The notes below the pieces were generated by a model. That model made no database searches. It saw only the letters and a list, made by a program, of their open reading frames with translations, and had not been told where the DNA came from. From an uncultured Bacteroidota bacterium (GTDB lineage: Bacteria; Bacteroidota; Bacteroidia; Chitinophagales; Chitinophagaceae), in NCBI GenBank assembly GCA_937928385.1, contig CALEZD010000021.1, positions 1-21,757 of the forward strand: a stretch of DNA of 21,757 bases, given 5' to 3'. How positions within the stretch are numbered: position 1 is the stretch's first letter; each line of letters starts with the position of its first letter. Below, one piece after another: positions 1-6,719 of this stretch. Position numbers and translations under genes: made by a program.

Positions 1-2
1 AT

Positions 3-206
3 CCAAACCCGGTATCAGGCATTTTGCATATCGAGGGTGTTGAGGCAGGCAGTACTATTGAGCTGATTGATGTGCTGGGGAGGAAATGCGCAACCCGCCA
101 ACTTGTTGGGGGCACGGTGGCTTTGGTGGATGTGAGTATACTTGTGCCGGGTGTGTATGTGGTAAGGGTGAATGGTGTGGTTGCGGGCAGGGTGGTGAAG
201 GAATGA
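3..206 (+). CDS. C-terminal end of a T9SS-secreted protein (type A sorting domain), 5' truncated
   Basis: Only the last ~67 residues are in the window; the frame is open from base 3 and ends at TGA 204-206. The visible part begins PNPVSGILHIEG and continues through an I-x-L-I-D-V-L-G-R-K segment, a D-V-S-x-L-x-P-G-V-Y-V-V-R-V strand and a final G-R-V-V-K-E. This order (NPx2G, I.L.D..GR, LDVS.L..GVY.V.V, KE end) is the pattern of the Por secretion-system type A C-terminal sorting domain. It directs a protein with a signal peptide through the type IX system of the outer membrane, where the domain is removed by the sortase-like PorU. The cargo domain lies upstream of the window, so its function cannot be told. 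Codon use is GTG/GGT rich. Confidence 0.85.
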   Translation, partial: PNPVSGILHIEGVEAGSTIELIDVLGRKCATRQLVGGTVALVDVSILVPGVYVVRVNGVVAGRVVKE

Positions 207-316
207 TACGCAATTTCTCAATAGCTCAGTGGCTCAACCTGTTTTCGACTAAATAGTCACGAGTCATTACTTACGATTCGCGACAAATAATATTCAACGA
301 CCCGTTAACACAACTT

Positions 317-334
317 GTCCCGCTGTGGCGGGAT
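317..334 (+). terminator. Stem-loop, possible terminator after the T9SS-cargo gene
   Basis: TCCCGC (318-323), loop TGTG, GCGGGA (328-333) form a perfect 6-bp GC-rich stem, with a G-U pair at the base. Only a short T-rich stretch (ttatctt) follows, and it lies ~110 nt after the stop codon, so it is a weak terminator candidate or an interspersed hairpin. Confidence 0.4.
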
Positions 335-345
335 TATCTTATCAC

Positions 346-386
346 CCCTATTAACGAATTACCCTATTAACCCATTTACGAATTAC
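346..386 (+). repeat. Short tandem direct repeat upstream of the glycosyltransferase gene
   Basis: CCCTATTAAC occurs at 346-355 and 362-371, and ACGAATTAC at 354-362 and 378-386, giving two overlapping imperfect copies of a ~16-24 bp unit. It ends immediately before the putative -7 box. It could be a local duplication or a regulator-binding region. Confidence 0.45.
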
Positions 387-391
387 ATTTG
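384..391 (+). promoter_or_regulatory. Bacteroidota -7 box (TAcaTTTG) of the glycosyltransferase gene
   Basis: TACATTTG matches the Bacteroidota -7 consensus TAnnTTTG exactly and ends four bases before the ATG at 396, implying a leaderless or nearly leaderless transcript. No TTG -33 element at the usual 17-23 nt spacing is visible, so the site is a motif-based inference. Confidence 0.5.
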
Positions 392-395
392 CACC

Positions 396-1529
396 ATGCG
401 TATAGCTTTTGATGCAAAAAGGGCTTTCCGGAATAATACTGGATTGGGGCAATACAGCCGCAACCTGTTGCAGGCATTATTTGCCGGCTATCCGCAGCAT
501 GAGTATTACCTGATGGCTACCAAAACAGGGCCTCTCTTTCAGCCGCCACAGCCAGGTAATATCCATATTGAGTTGCCCAAAGGGTGGTATAAACCATTCC
601 CATCCCTCTGGCGCAGCAATGGTATGCGGCACGACCTGCGCCGCCTGAACATAGACTTATACCACGGCCTCAGTCACGAAATCCCTGTAGGCCTGCACAA
701 GACCGGCATCAAAACCGTGGTCACCATGCACGACCTGATATTTGAACGCTACCCGCAGCAGTACAAAGCCGTGGACGTAGCTATATACCGTAAAAAGTTT
801 CGCTACGCCGCCATGCATGCCGACAGGGTAATCGCCATCAGCAAGCAAACCAGTATGGACCTGCAACAGTATTACGGCGTACCCGAAAAAAAAATCAGGG
901 TATGTTACCAAAGCTGCAACCCCGCCTTTGGCCAACCATTAAGTGAAGAACACTTGCAGGAGGTAAGAGCAAAATACAACCTGCCGCAGCAATACCTGCT
1001 GAGCGTTGGCAGCGTGATAGAACGCAAAAACCTGCTGACTGTTTGTAAAGCACTACATGCGTTAAAAGGCAAGCCGGATATACCCCTTGCCGTAATAGGC
1101 ACCGGCGGAGAGTATATGCAAAAAGTGAAGGAATACATCCGTACCAACGGGCTGACGGATAAAGTACTGTGGCTGAGTGAAAGGCCGGGCGGAGTTGACA
1201 GCGCTGATATGCCCGCTATTTACAAGACAGCTACCCTCATGCTCTACCCCTCGGTGTTCGAAGGGTTTGGCATACCCATACTGGAAGCGTTGCAGAGCAG
1301 GCTGCCTGTTATCACCAGTAATGTATCCTGCATGCCCGAAACAGGTGGGGACGCCGCCCGTTATGTTGACCCGTATAATGTTGACGACATGGCGCAGGCG
1401 ATACTGGAAGTAAGCACAGATGAACTACAGCGCAAAGAAATGACAGAGCGGGGTATCAGCCACGCCGCCAACTTCACACCGGAACTGTGCGCCGCCCATG
1501 TGATGAACGTTTACAAAGAATTAGCCTGA
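396..1529 (+). CDS. GT4-family (GT-B fold) glycosyltransferase
   Basis: A 377-residue predicted cytosolic or membrane-peripheral retaining glycosyltransferase that would move a sugar from a nucleotide sugar to a glycan or lipid-linked acceptor. N-terminal half: MRIAFDAKRAFRNNTGLGQYSRNL opening with a glycine-containing loop, then MHDL and ISKQTSMDL segments typical of GT-B acceptor domains. C-terminal half: LLSVGSVIERKNL (donor-domain entry strand) and the E-x7-E motif F-E-G-F-G-I-P-I-L-E-A-L with E289 and E297. The longer frame open from 315 would add 27 residues unlike any GT start; the ATG at 396 begins the canonical first beta strand and sits just after a -7 box. It stands alone, with no polysaccharide cluster around it, so the acceptor is unknown. 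It ends at the stop of the convergent neighbour. Confidence 0.85.
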   Translation: MRIAFDAKRAFRNNTGLGQYSRNLLQALFAGYPQHEYYLMATKTGPLFQPPQPGNIHIELPKGWYKPFPSLWRSNGMRHDLRRLNIDLYHGLSHEIPVGLHKTGIKTVVTMHDLIFERYPQQYKAVDVAIYRKKFRYAAMHADRVIAISKQTSMDLQQYYGVPEKKIRVCYQSCNPAFGQPLSEEHLQEVRAKYNLPQQYLLSVGSVIERKNLLTVCKALHALKGKPDIPLAVIGTGGEYMQKVKEYIRTNGLTDKVLWLSERPGGVDSADMPAIYKTATLMLYPSVFEGFGIPILEALQSRLPVITSNVSCMPETGGDAARYVDPYNVDDMAQAILEVSTDELQRKEMTERGISHAANFTPELCAAHVMNVYKELA

Positions 1530-2081
1530 TTACTTATCAGGGGTAAACTCTGCTTCCTTGGCAGGTGGTATTACCAGTTGCGAGCTGATAGCGGGAAATA
1601 ATTGTTTCAGGTCGTTGAGCGTACGGCCTGCTACATCCAGGAAGTACCATGTTTTTCCCTTATCGGGAGAGATGCCGATAATAGTGGTTTCTGATTTTAT
1701 CTTTCCTTCGGGCAGGCGGTATTCCATAAATTGCTGGATGGCGGTTTGCCACTCGCCGGCAGTATCTATAACCGTTTCAGGCATTTTGGGCCATACGGCA
1801 GTTATTATGTTGCCTGCTTCTTCAATGTCTTTTATTTGCTGGGCAATCTGTATGGCCATACCTGCGCGGCCACCTTTCACCTGCTCCAGCACTCGTGGGT
1901 GATTGTACACTACATAATCGTCATAATGCCTGTTGATAAGCGCCTCGTCCATAGTTTTAGCAGCCAGGAAAGCGGATTTTTTAGCAGCTTCCATATCTTC
2001 TATCTGCGCATCAGCATTGTGGGTAAGTGCTGCCGTACATAGCAGCAGCAATAGTTTTTTCATCATACCTGTCTGTTTCAT
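1530..2081 (-). CDS. Secreted protein of unknown function
   Basis: A 183-residue protein starting at ATG 2081; ATGs at 2066 and 2063 are also possible. The N-terminus MKQTGMMKKLLLLLCTAALTHNADA has a basic n-region, a hydrophobic core and a likely signal peptidase I site before QIED, so it is probably periplasmic or outer-membrane associated. The mature part has alternating helix/strand character (KTMDEALINRHYDDYVVYNHP, then IKSETTIIGISPDKGKTWYFLDVAG), somewhat like small NTF2-like secreted proteins of Bacteroidota. I do not recognise a named family and see no catalytic motif. A TAtaTTTa element at 2098-2091 lies nine bases before the 2081 ATG. It is convergent with the glycosyltransferase and divergent from glnS. 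Confidence 0.7.
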   Translation of the reverse strand: MKQTGMMKKLLLLLCTAALTHNADAQIEDMEAAKKSAFLAAKTMDEALINRHYDDYVVYNHPRVLEQVKGGRAGMAIQIAQQIKDIEEAGNIITAVWPKMPETVIDTAGEWQTAIQQFMEYRLPEGKIKSETTIIGISPDKGKTWYFLDVAGRTLNDLKQLFPAISSQLVIPPAKEAEFTPDK

Positions 2082-2196
2082 TACGGGGGGTAAATATAGC
2101 CAAAAGCAGTAGTATAACCGGGTTTCGGCCTGTTAAAAAAATTGCACTTACAAATTGTAAAACGTCCACTATCCCCAAAATCCGCCCCTGAAATCT

Positions 2197-2204
2197 TACC
2201 TTTG
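2197..2204 (+). promoter_or_regulatory. -7 box (TAccTTTG) of glnS
   Basis: TACCTTTG matches TAnnTTTG and lies 28 nt before the glnS ATG. A TTG occurs at 2155-2157, but its spacing (39 nt) is too long for a usual -33 element, so only the -7 box is supported. Confidence 0.45.
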
Positions 2205-2232
2205 CTGCCTGCTTTAAACGCATAGCTGTCTT

Positions 2233-3903
2233 ATGAGCGAAGAAAAGTCACTCAATTTTCTTGAGGATATAATAGAACAACACCTGGCTGAAGGCCGGTA
2301 CAAGCATATACACACCCGTTTCCCACCGGAGCCAAACGGCTACCTGCATATAGGGCACGCTTCGTCCATCTGCCTCAACTTTGGCCTGGCCAAAAAGTAC
2401 GGCGGCAAGTGCAACTTGCGCTTCGACGACACCAACCCCGTAACGGAGGACACAGAATACGTGGACAGCATTATGAATGATATACGCTGGTTGGGTTTCG
2501 AATGGGAGGGCGAAACGCTATATACCAGTGATTACTTCGATACTTTATACAACTTCGCAGTTGACCTCATAAAAAAAGGGTTGGCTTATGTGGACGACAG
2601 TACCGCCGAAGAAATAGCCGCAACAAAAGGCAGCACCACTGAACCGGGCAAGAATAGCCCCTACCGCAACCGCAGCATAGAAGAAAACCTGCAATTGTTT
2701 GCCGAAATGAAAGAAGGCAAAAACAAAGACGGAGAGAAAGTGTTGCGCGCCAAAATAGATATGGCCCACCCCAACCTGTTGTTGCGCGACCCCCTGATGT
2801 ACCGCATCAAACACGCGCACCACCACCGCACGGGCGACAAATGGTGCATCTACCCCATGTACGACTTTGCACACGGCCAAAGCGATAGCATCGAAAATAT
2901 TACACATTCCATCTGCACCCTCGAGTTTATACACCACCGCCCGCTGTACGACTGGTTTATAGAGAAGCTGGGTATTTATCCATCCAAGCAATACGAGTTT
3001 GCCCGCCGAAACCTGAGTTATACGGTAATGAGCAAGCGCAAGCTGCTGCAATTAGTGAACGAGAAACACGTAACCGGATGGGACGACCCCCGCATGCCCA
3101 CCATAAGTGGTATGCGCAGGCGTGGCTACCCCGCACAGGCCATTGTCAACTTCTGCGACACGGTAGGTATAGCCAAGCGCGAGAACGTGGTAGACCTGGG
3201 CGTGCTGGAGTTTCATGTGCGCGAGCAACTGAACAAAACCGCCCTGCGCATGATGGCCGTGCTCGACCCAGTGAAACTCATTATCACCAACTACCCCGAG
3301 GGACAGGCTGAAGAGCTGGACATGGAAAACAATCCTGAAGACGAAAACGGCGGCACGCGCAAAGTGCCGTTCAGCCGCGAGCTGTGGATAGAACGTGAAG
3401 ATTTTATGGAAGAGCCGCCGAAAAAATTCTTCCGCCTGGGGCCCGGACTTACCGTGCGCCTCAAGGGTGCTTATATTATCGAATGTACAGGCTTTGCTAA
3501 AGACAATAACGGCAACGTAACCGAAATACACGCAACGTATATACCCGAAAGCAAGAGCGGCCACGATACTACAGGGCTGAAAGTGAAGGGCACAATACAC
3601 TGGGTAAATGCACCTACTGCCCGCACTGCTGAAGTACGCCTGTACGACCGTTTGTTTAAAGTAGAGAACCCTGCAGCCGAAGAAGGCGATTTCAAAACAT
3701 ATATCAACGAACACTCTCTGGAAGTGCTACCTGCTGTATATGTAGAACCTGCACTGGCCGATGCACAACCGGGGCAGGAGTTCCAGTTTCTGCGCAAGGG
3801 GTATTTTGCCGTAGACAGTAAAGACAGCACACCAGGCAAGCCAGTATTTAATCGTACAGTGACTTTGAAAGATTCGTGGGCGAAAGAGCAGAAGAAGGAC
3901 TAA
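2233..3903 (+). CDS. glnS: Glutaminyl-tRNA synthetase
   Basis: Class I aminoacyl-tRNA synthetase that charges tRNA-Gln with glutamine in the cytosol. Length 556 aa, close to the 553 aa of E. coli GlnRS. The HIGH-type signature is PPEPNGYLHIGH at residues 31-42, followed by LRFDDTNP; the KMSKS-type loop is VMSKR at 265-269, almost the same position as in E. coli. The ARRNLSYTVMSKRK and GWDDPRMPTISGMRRRGY segments are typical of GlnRS rather than GluRS. The C-terminal ~200 residues form the two-barrel anticodon-binding domain (LIITNYPEG, FFRLGPGLTVRLKGAYII, VHWVNA-like, then KGYFAVDSKD). Its presence implies direct charging of tRNA-Gln. The gene is convergent with ctaA, with only 20 nt between the stop codons and no obvious hairpin. 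Confidence 0.97.
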   Translation: MSEEKSLNFLEDIIEQHLAEGRYKHIHTRFPPEPNGYLHIGHASSICLNFGLAKKYGGKCNLRFDDTNPVTEDTEYVDSIMNDIRWLGFEWEGETLYTSDYFDTLYNFAVDLIKKGLAYVDDSTAEEIAATKGSTTEPGKNSPYRNRSIEENLQLFAEMKEGKNKDGEKVLRAKIDMAHPNLLLRDPLMYRIKHAHHHRTGDKWCIYPMYDFAHGQSDSIENITHSICTLEFIHHRPLYDWFIEKLGIYPSKQYEFARRNLSYTVMSKRKLLQLVNEKHVTGWDDPRMPTISGMRRRGYPAQAIVNFCDTVGIAKRENVVDLGVLEFHVREQLNKTALRMMAVLDPVKLIITNYPEGQAEELDMENNPEDENGGTRKVPFSRELWIEREDFMEEPPKKFFRLGPGLTVRLKGAYIIECTGFAKDNNGNVTEIHATYIPESKSGHDTTGLKVKGTIHWVNAPTARTAEVRLYDRLFKVENPAAEEGDFKTYINEHSLEVLPAVYVEPALADAQPGQEFQFLRKGYFAVDSKDSTPGKPVFNRTVTLKDSWAKEQKKD

Positions 3904-3923
3904 AACATTATTCGAATCAATAA

Positions 3924-4997
3924 TTATGACCTGGCAGGCCGTACCATATACCTAGCCACAACCAGTGCCATCAGCAGGAACATAGCGAACAACTGGTGCA
4001 GCTCAGCCAATATTTCAAATGTGCCGAACTTGCCAAAGGTTATTTTTGGGGCACTGATGACGGTAACTATACCAAGAATTACCTGTACCCATACCAATGC
4101 AAACGGCCACCAACGGGCTTGTTGCATGTATACAGATTTTGCCTTTGCAGTCGCTGTAGCCGCAGCGCCAAACCATAACATAACCAGGGTAAACAACAGG
4201 TAAGCCAGTTGGCGGTGCATAAAATGCACATTAATAGGATGGTTCATCCAACTCTCTGCCCATAACGTACCCGGCAGGTACATACCATTGATATCCGGCC
4301 AGGTAGGTGCGCTCATTGCGGCCTTAAGGCCTGCCATAAAGGCGCCGTACACCAACTGTACGCCTAATACTATTATTACAATATTGGTGAAATTCCTGAA
4401 ACGGGTGTTATATACAATCTGTCCTTCAGGCACTAACAGCTTCAATGCAAACCAAAGGGTATAGCAGAGTAGTATCAATGCGGCTATAAAGTGAAGCGCG
4501 AGCTTAATATGGTTAACGTACAGGTTGGTATCATTCAGCCCGCTGGCTACCATTATCCAGCCTACCAGGCCCTGCGCCGCCCCCAGTATGAACAGGATGA
4601 TGAGCGGTATAATCATATCCTTCTTGAAATAACCCCTTACCAGGAAGTAAACAAACCCGATGGCAAATACTACTCCCAGCAGCCTGGCCCACAGGCGGTG
4701 AAACCATTCCCAGAAGAAAATAAATTGAAAATCATCAAGGTCGAAGTGGGCGTTGAGGTATTTGTATTGGGCTATTTGCTTGTATTTTTCAAAAGCCGCA
4801 ACCCAGTCAGCTTCATTCACGGGGGGTAATGCCCCCATTATGGGTTTCCATTCGGTAATAGATAGCCCGGAACCTGTAAGCCTTGTTACACCCCCCAGCA
4901 ATACCTGCACCACTATCATTATTACCCCTGCCAGCAACCACCGGGCCACTGCCCTTCTCTTATAGTCTTCCTGCAAAACCTGAAATTTTTGAAGCAA
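3924..4997 (-). CDS. ctaA: Heme A synthase, COX15/CtaA family
   Basis: Integral membrane protein that oxidises the C8 methyl of heme O to a formyl group, giving heme A for cytochrome oxidase. 357 aa with about eight hydrophobic helices. Family motifs: GGVTRLTGSGLSITEWKP (~35-52), WEWFHRLWARLLG with H100, NHIKLALHF with H163/H169, NVHFMHRQ with H258/H261, and AELHQLFAM with H334; H100, H169, H261 and H334 are the likely heme ligands. The loop cysteine pair of Bacillus CtaA is absent, as in COX15-like members. No ATG precedes the first helix: TTG at 4997 gives this frame, but TTG at 4976 (start QEDYKRRAV) is also credible because a -7 box ends two bases before the upstream TTG. No oxidase or ctaB gene is adjacent. 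Confidence 0.93.
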   Translation of the reverse strand: MLQKFQVLQEDYKRRAVARWLLAGVIMIVVQVLLGGVTRLTGSGLSITEWKPIMGALPPVNEADWVAAFEKYKQIAQYKYLNAHFDLDDFQFIFFWEWFHRLWARLLGVVFAIGFVYFLVRGYFKKDMIIPLIILFILGAAQGLVGWIMVASGLNDTNLYVNHIKLALHFIAALILLCYTLWFALKLLVPEGQIVYNTRFRNFTNIVIIVLGVQLVYGAFMAGLKAAMSAPTWPDINGMYLPGTLWAESWMNHPINVHFMHRQLAYLLFTLVMLWFGAAATATAKAKSVYMQQARWWPFALVWVQVILGIVTVISAPKITFGKFGTFEILAELHQLFAMFLLMALVVARYMVRPARS

Positions 4998-4999
4998 AG

Positions 5000-5007
5000 C
5001 AAATGTA
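5000..5007 (-). promoter_or_regulatory. -7 box (TAcaTTTG) of ctaA
   Basis: Read on the minus strand, 5007-5000 is TACATTTG, an exact TAnnTTTG match. It ends two bases before the most upstream TTG candidate start and 23 bases before the next in-frame TTG at 4976, which therefore fits better with a transcribed start codon. Confidence 0.5.
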
Positions 5008-5028
5008 CGTCAGCGGCACAATAATTTA

Positions 5029-5043
5029 ACGGGATTATCCCGT
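5029..5043. repeat. Palindrome ACGGGA-TTA-TCCCGT upstream of ctaA
   Basis: A perfect 6-bp inverted repeat with a 3-bp centre, about 22 bp upstream of the ctaA -7 box. That location is compatible with an activator or repressor operator, but only the symmetry supports this. Confidence 0.4.
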
Positions 5044-5125
5044 GGACATGGGCCAGGTGCACTGCATTGTGCTTATAATTATTCGATTGAACTTATATGA
5101 GCCGCGATTGTCTTATTGATAATAT

Positions 5126-5185
5126 ATAACTGATTAGGGGTTTTTTATTATTCAACAGATATTTTGTTGGTAATTAATCAGTTAT
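5126..5185. repeat. 11-bp perfect inverted repeat with a nested hairpin
   Basis: ATAACTGATTA (5126-5136) is matched by TAATCAGTTAT (5175-5185). Inside, CAACA (5153-5157) pairs with TGTTG (5165-5169) around a 7-nt loop. The left arm is followed by GGGG and six T. The function is not known. Confidence 0.6.
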
Positions 5186-5272
5186 TTAATATTAGGATAA
5201 TGAGGTACTATATATAAAAAAATGGATAGTTGTATTATATTTATATACCGAATTAAGGAAAAGACTTTGTAA

Positions 5273-5294
5273 TTTGGCAGTAACTGTCGCCAAA
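5273..5294. repeat. Inverted repeat TTTGGC-n10-GCCAAA upstream of the HU-like gene
   Basis: A perfect 6-bp dyad around AGTAACTGTC, itself containing CAG/CTG symmetry, ~38 bp before the start codon. It could be an operator or a 5' leader hairpin of the HU-like gene. Confidence 0.4.
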
Positions 5295-5332
5295 ACCTAA
5301 ATAAATTTTTATACTTTTCTAAATAAGATATT

Positions 5333-5650
5333 ATGAGAAAAGCCGATGTAGTAAACAGTATTGCTGAAAAGACAGGCATACCTAAGGTAGATATTCTTGT
5401 TGCACTGGAAGCTTTCTTCAAGGAAGTGAAATCTTCTTTGATAGAGGGTGAACCTGTTTACGTTCGCGGTTTTGGCAGTTTCATCCTCAAAAAAAGGGCT
5501 GCTAAAATAGGCCGGAATATTAAAAAGAACATTGCCGTTGAAATACCGGAGCACTTTATACCGGCCTTCAAGCCTGCTAAAGAATTTGTTCATGCTGTCA
5601 AGACCTCGACGCATGACTTATCTGAGAGCAAGGACGACGACGATGAATAA
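5333..5650 (+). CDS. HU/IHF-family nucleoid DNA-binding protein
   Basis: 105-residue small basic DNA-architectural protein of the HU/IHF superfamily, expected to work as a dimer on the nucleoid. Family features: N-terminal helices MRKADVVNSIAEKTGIPKVDILVALEAFFKEV, the strand VYVRGFGSF (~residues 43-51), the arm tip around GRNIKKN and the C-terminal IPAFKPAKEFVHAV. The arm-tip Pro that intercalates into DNA in classical HU/IHF (RNP) is Ile here (RNI). An acidic tail, ESKDDDDE, extends the usual ~90 aa. A TACTTTTC near-consensus -7 box lies at 5312-5319 and the ATG follows ATTT-rich DNA without a Shine-Dalgarno site. It is the first gene of a co-directional block with the TPR, small basic and RNase genes, an arrangement I recall from other Bacteroidota. 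Often annotated as IHF beta/HU; the exact paralogue is not certain. Confidence 0.9.
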   Translation: MRKADVVNSIAEKTGIPKVDILVALEAFFKEVKSSLIEGEPVYVRGFGSFILKKRAAKIGRNIKKNIAVEIPEHFIPAFKPAKEFVHAVKTSTHDLSESKDDDDE

Positions 5651-5681
5651 TACAGGCCATTCTCAAGCCTTCTTCGTAGCT

Positions 5682-5710
5682 TTGCGCAAAAATTAATATT
5701 TCTTGCGCAA
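5682..5710. promoter_or_regulatory. Two identical TTGCGCAA palindromes, 21 bp apart
   Basis: TTGCGCAA occurs at 5682-5689 (within the longer palindrome TTTGCGCAAA, 5681-5690) and again at 5703-5710; the second copy includes the TTG start codon of the TPR gene. Perfect self-complementary 8-mers spaced two helical turns apart suggest a dimer-of-dimers operator, although coincidence is possible. Confidence 0.45.
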
Positions 5711-6557
5711 AAGTCATTATATAACATTACTTGCCGCAGCTGCGCTCATTGCCGCATTGTACTGGGGAGTGAATACTGTACCCCCTAAGCAGCCTGCTGA
5801 ACAGCCACAGGCGGCCACCACAGAAGAAGCCGGGCAACATACTGCCGCAGCACCCGCATCTATCGATTCCATACTTGAAGCCGGAAAGGCTAATCTGCAT
5901 GAACATGCTTTGACCGATATAGATGCTTTATTGGCTAAAACCAGCCAATCGGTAAATACATCAGCAAAAGCAGATATATATAAACAGGTGGCACAGATAT
6001 GGCAGGAGCATAAACAAATGCCCCAGGCAGCATATTATTACACAGAAGCGGCAAAGTTGGAGAATTCAGAAAAAAGCCTCAACTTTGCAGCCCGATTAAA
6101 TTCAGACCTGTTACGCAGTGCAGAATCGGCATCGGTAAGGGCATGGGCGGCTCAGCAGGCAATAGCAGCTTACGAGCAGTCACTGAAAGTTAACCCCGGT
6201 AACGATACGGTAAAAATGGCTTTGGCAGCCGCCTATATAGACGGAACCAGCCAGCCGATGCAGGGAATTCAGTTGTTGTTGGGTATCACGCGCGAGCAGC
6301 CCAACCATATTCAGGCCAACCTGATGCTGGGGCAACTGTCCATCCGTTCGGGACAAATGGACAAGGCGCAGGAGCGGTTTGAGAAGGTGTTGAGCATAGA
6401 GCCTGAAAATACGGAAGCACTATATTTTCTGGCAGAAGTATATAAGAGTAAAGGAAACAAAGAAAAAGCTATTGAATTGCTGGAAGAATGTAAAAGGATT
6501 ATCAACAATCCTGACTTCAGCAAAGAGATTGATGAGTATATAAAATCATTTAAATAA
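5703..6557 (+). CDS. Membrane-anchored TPR protein
   Basis: 284-residue protein from a TTG start: the upstream frame is closed by TAA at 5694-5696 and there is no early ATG. MRKSHYITLLAAAALIAALYWGV forms an N-terminal signal anchor (TM ~6-24), then a Pro/Gln/Ala-rich linker (~27-52). The remainder is alpha-helical with TPR-like pairs; the clearest lie at ~205-238 (NHIQANLMLGQLSIRSGQMD / KAQERFEKVLSIEP) and ~239-270 (ENTEALYFLAEVYKSKGNKE / KAIELLEECKRII). The domain should face the periplasm and serve as a protein-binding scaffold; no enzyme motif is seen. It follows the HU-like gene by 52 nt and precedes the small basic gene by 18 nt, so co-transcription with the latter is likely. I infer a conserved Bacteroidota gene of unknown process. 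Confidence 0.8.
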   Translation: MRKSHYITLLAAAALIAALYWGVNTVPPKQPAEQPQAATTEEAGQHTAAAPASIDSILEAGKANLHEHALTDIDALLAKTSQSVNTSAKADIYKQVAQIWQEHKQMPQAAYYYTEAAKLENSEKSLNFAARLNSDLLRSAESASVRAWAAQQAIAAYEQSLKVNPGNDTVKMALAAAYIDGTSQPMQGIQLLLGITREQPNHIQANLMLGQLSIRSGQMDKAQERFEKVLSIEPENTEALYFLAEVYKSKGNKEKAIELLEECKRIINNPDFSKEIDEYIKSFK

Positions 6558-6575
6558 CTTAAAAAATTTAAACTT

Positions 6576-6668
6576 ATGCCTTGCGGTAAAAAAAGGAAAA
6601 GACATAAAATAGCTACGCATAAGCGTAAAAAGCGTCTCAGGAAGAACCGTCATAAGAAGAAGAAATAA
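6576..6668 (+). CDS. Very small, extremely basic protein (30 aa), possible ribosomal or RNA-binding peptide
   Basis: ATG 6576 to TAA 6666-6668 encodes 30 residues starting MPCGKKRKRHKIATHKRKKR and ending with RLRKNRHKKKK; about two thirds are Lys, Arg or His and none is acidic. It lies 18 nt after the TPR gene and upstream of the RNase E/G gene. I recall near-identical tiny proteins (MPxGKKRKRHK...THKRKKR) in other Bacteroidota, normally unnamed. Composition resembles the smallest ribosomal proteins (for example eL41 or bL36), and a novel Bacteroidota ribosomal protein, bL38, has been described from a Flavobacterium ribosome structure; whether this is that protein I cannot say. It is too short for many gene callers. 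The clean frame, uninterrupted basic pattern and synteny support a real gene. Confidence 0.75.
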   Translation: MPCGKKRKRHKIATHKRKKRLRKNRHKKKK

Positions 6669-6680
6669 GAGCAGGGCATA

Positions 6681-6694
6681 CCGGCCCGCGCCGG
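6681..6694 (+). terminator. GC-rich hairpin after the small basic gene, weak terminator candidate
   Basis: CCGGC (6681-6685), loop CCGC, GCCGG (6690-6694). It is followed by GTTTCCTGT, a poor U-tract, so termination is only possible. Confidence 0.3.
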
Positions 6695-6719
6695 GTTTCC
6701 TGTCAACTTCTGCACATTT

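Larger units (their letters stand above)
4998..5332. other. Intergenic region between ctaA and the HU-like gene: AT-rich, several inverted repeats
   Basis: 335 bp with no credible gene. It holds the ctaA -7 box, the palindrome ACGGGA-TTA-TCCCGT (5029-5043), a large inverted repeat at 5126-5185 with a nested hairpin, the inverted repeat TTTGGC/GCCAAA (5273-5294), and a near-consensus -7 box TACTTTTC (5312-5319) ahead of the HU-like gene. Confidence 0.6.

Noticed and set aside
315..395. Extended N-terminus for the glycosyltransferase
   Set aside because: The extra 27 residues are unlike GT-B starts and come from promoter and repeat DNA; the -7 box would lie inside the coding region.
3052..3714. 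220-codon open frame antisense to glnS
   Set aside because: It overlaps a certain gene on the other strand, has no domain-like pattern and is Cys/Tyr/His-rich, as expected from an antisense shadow.
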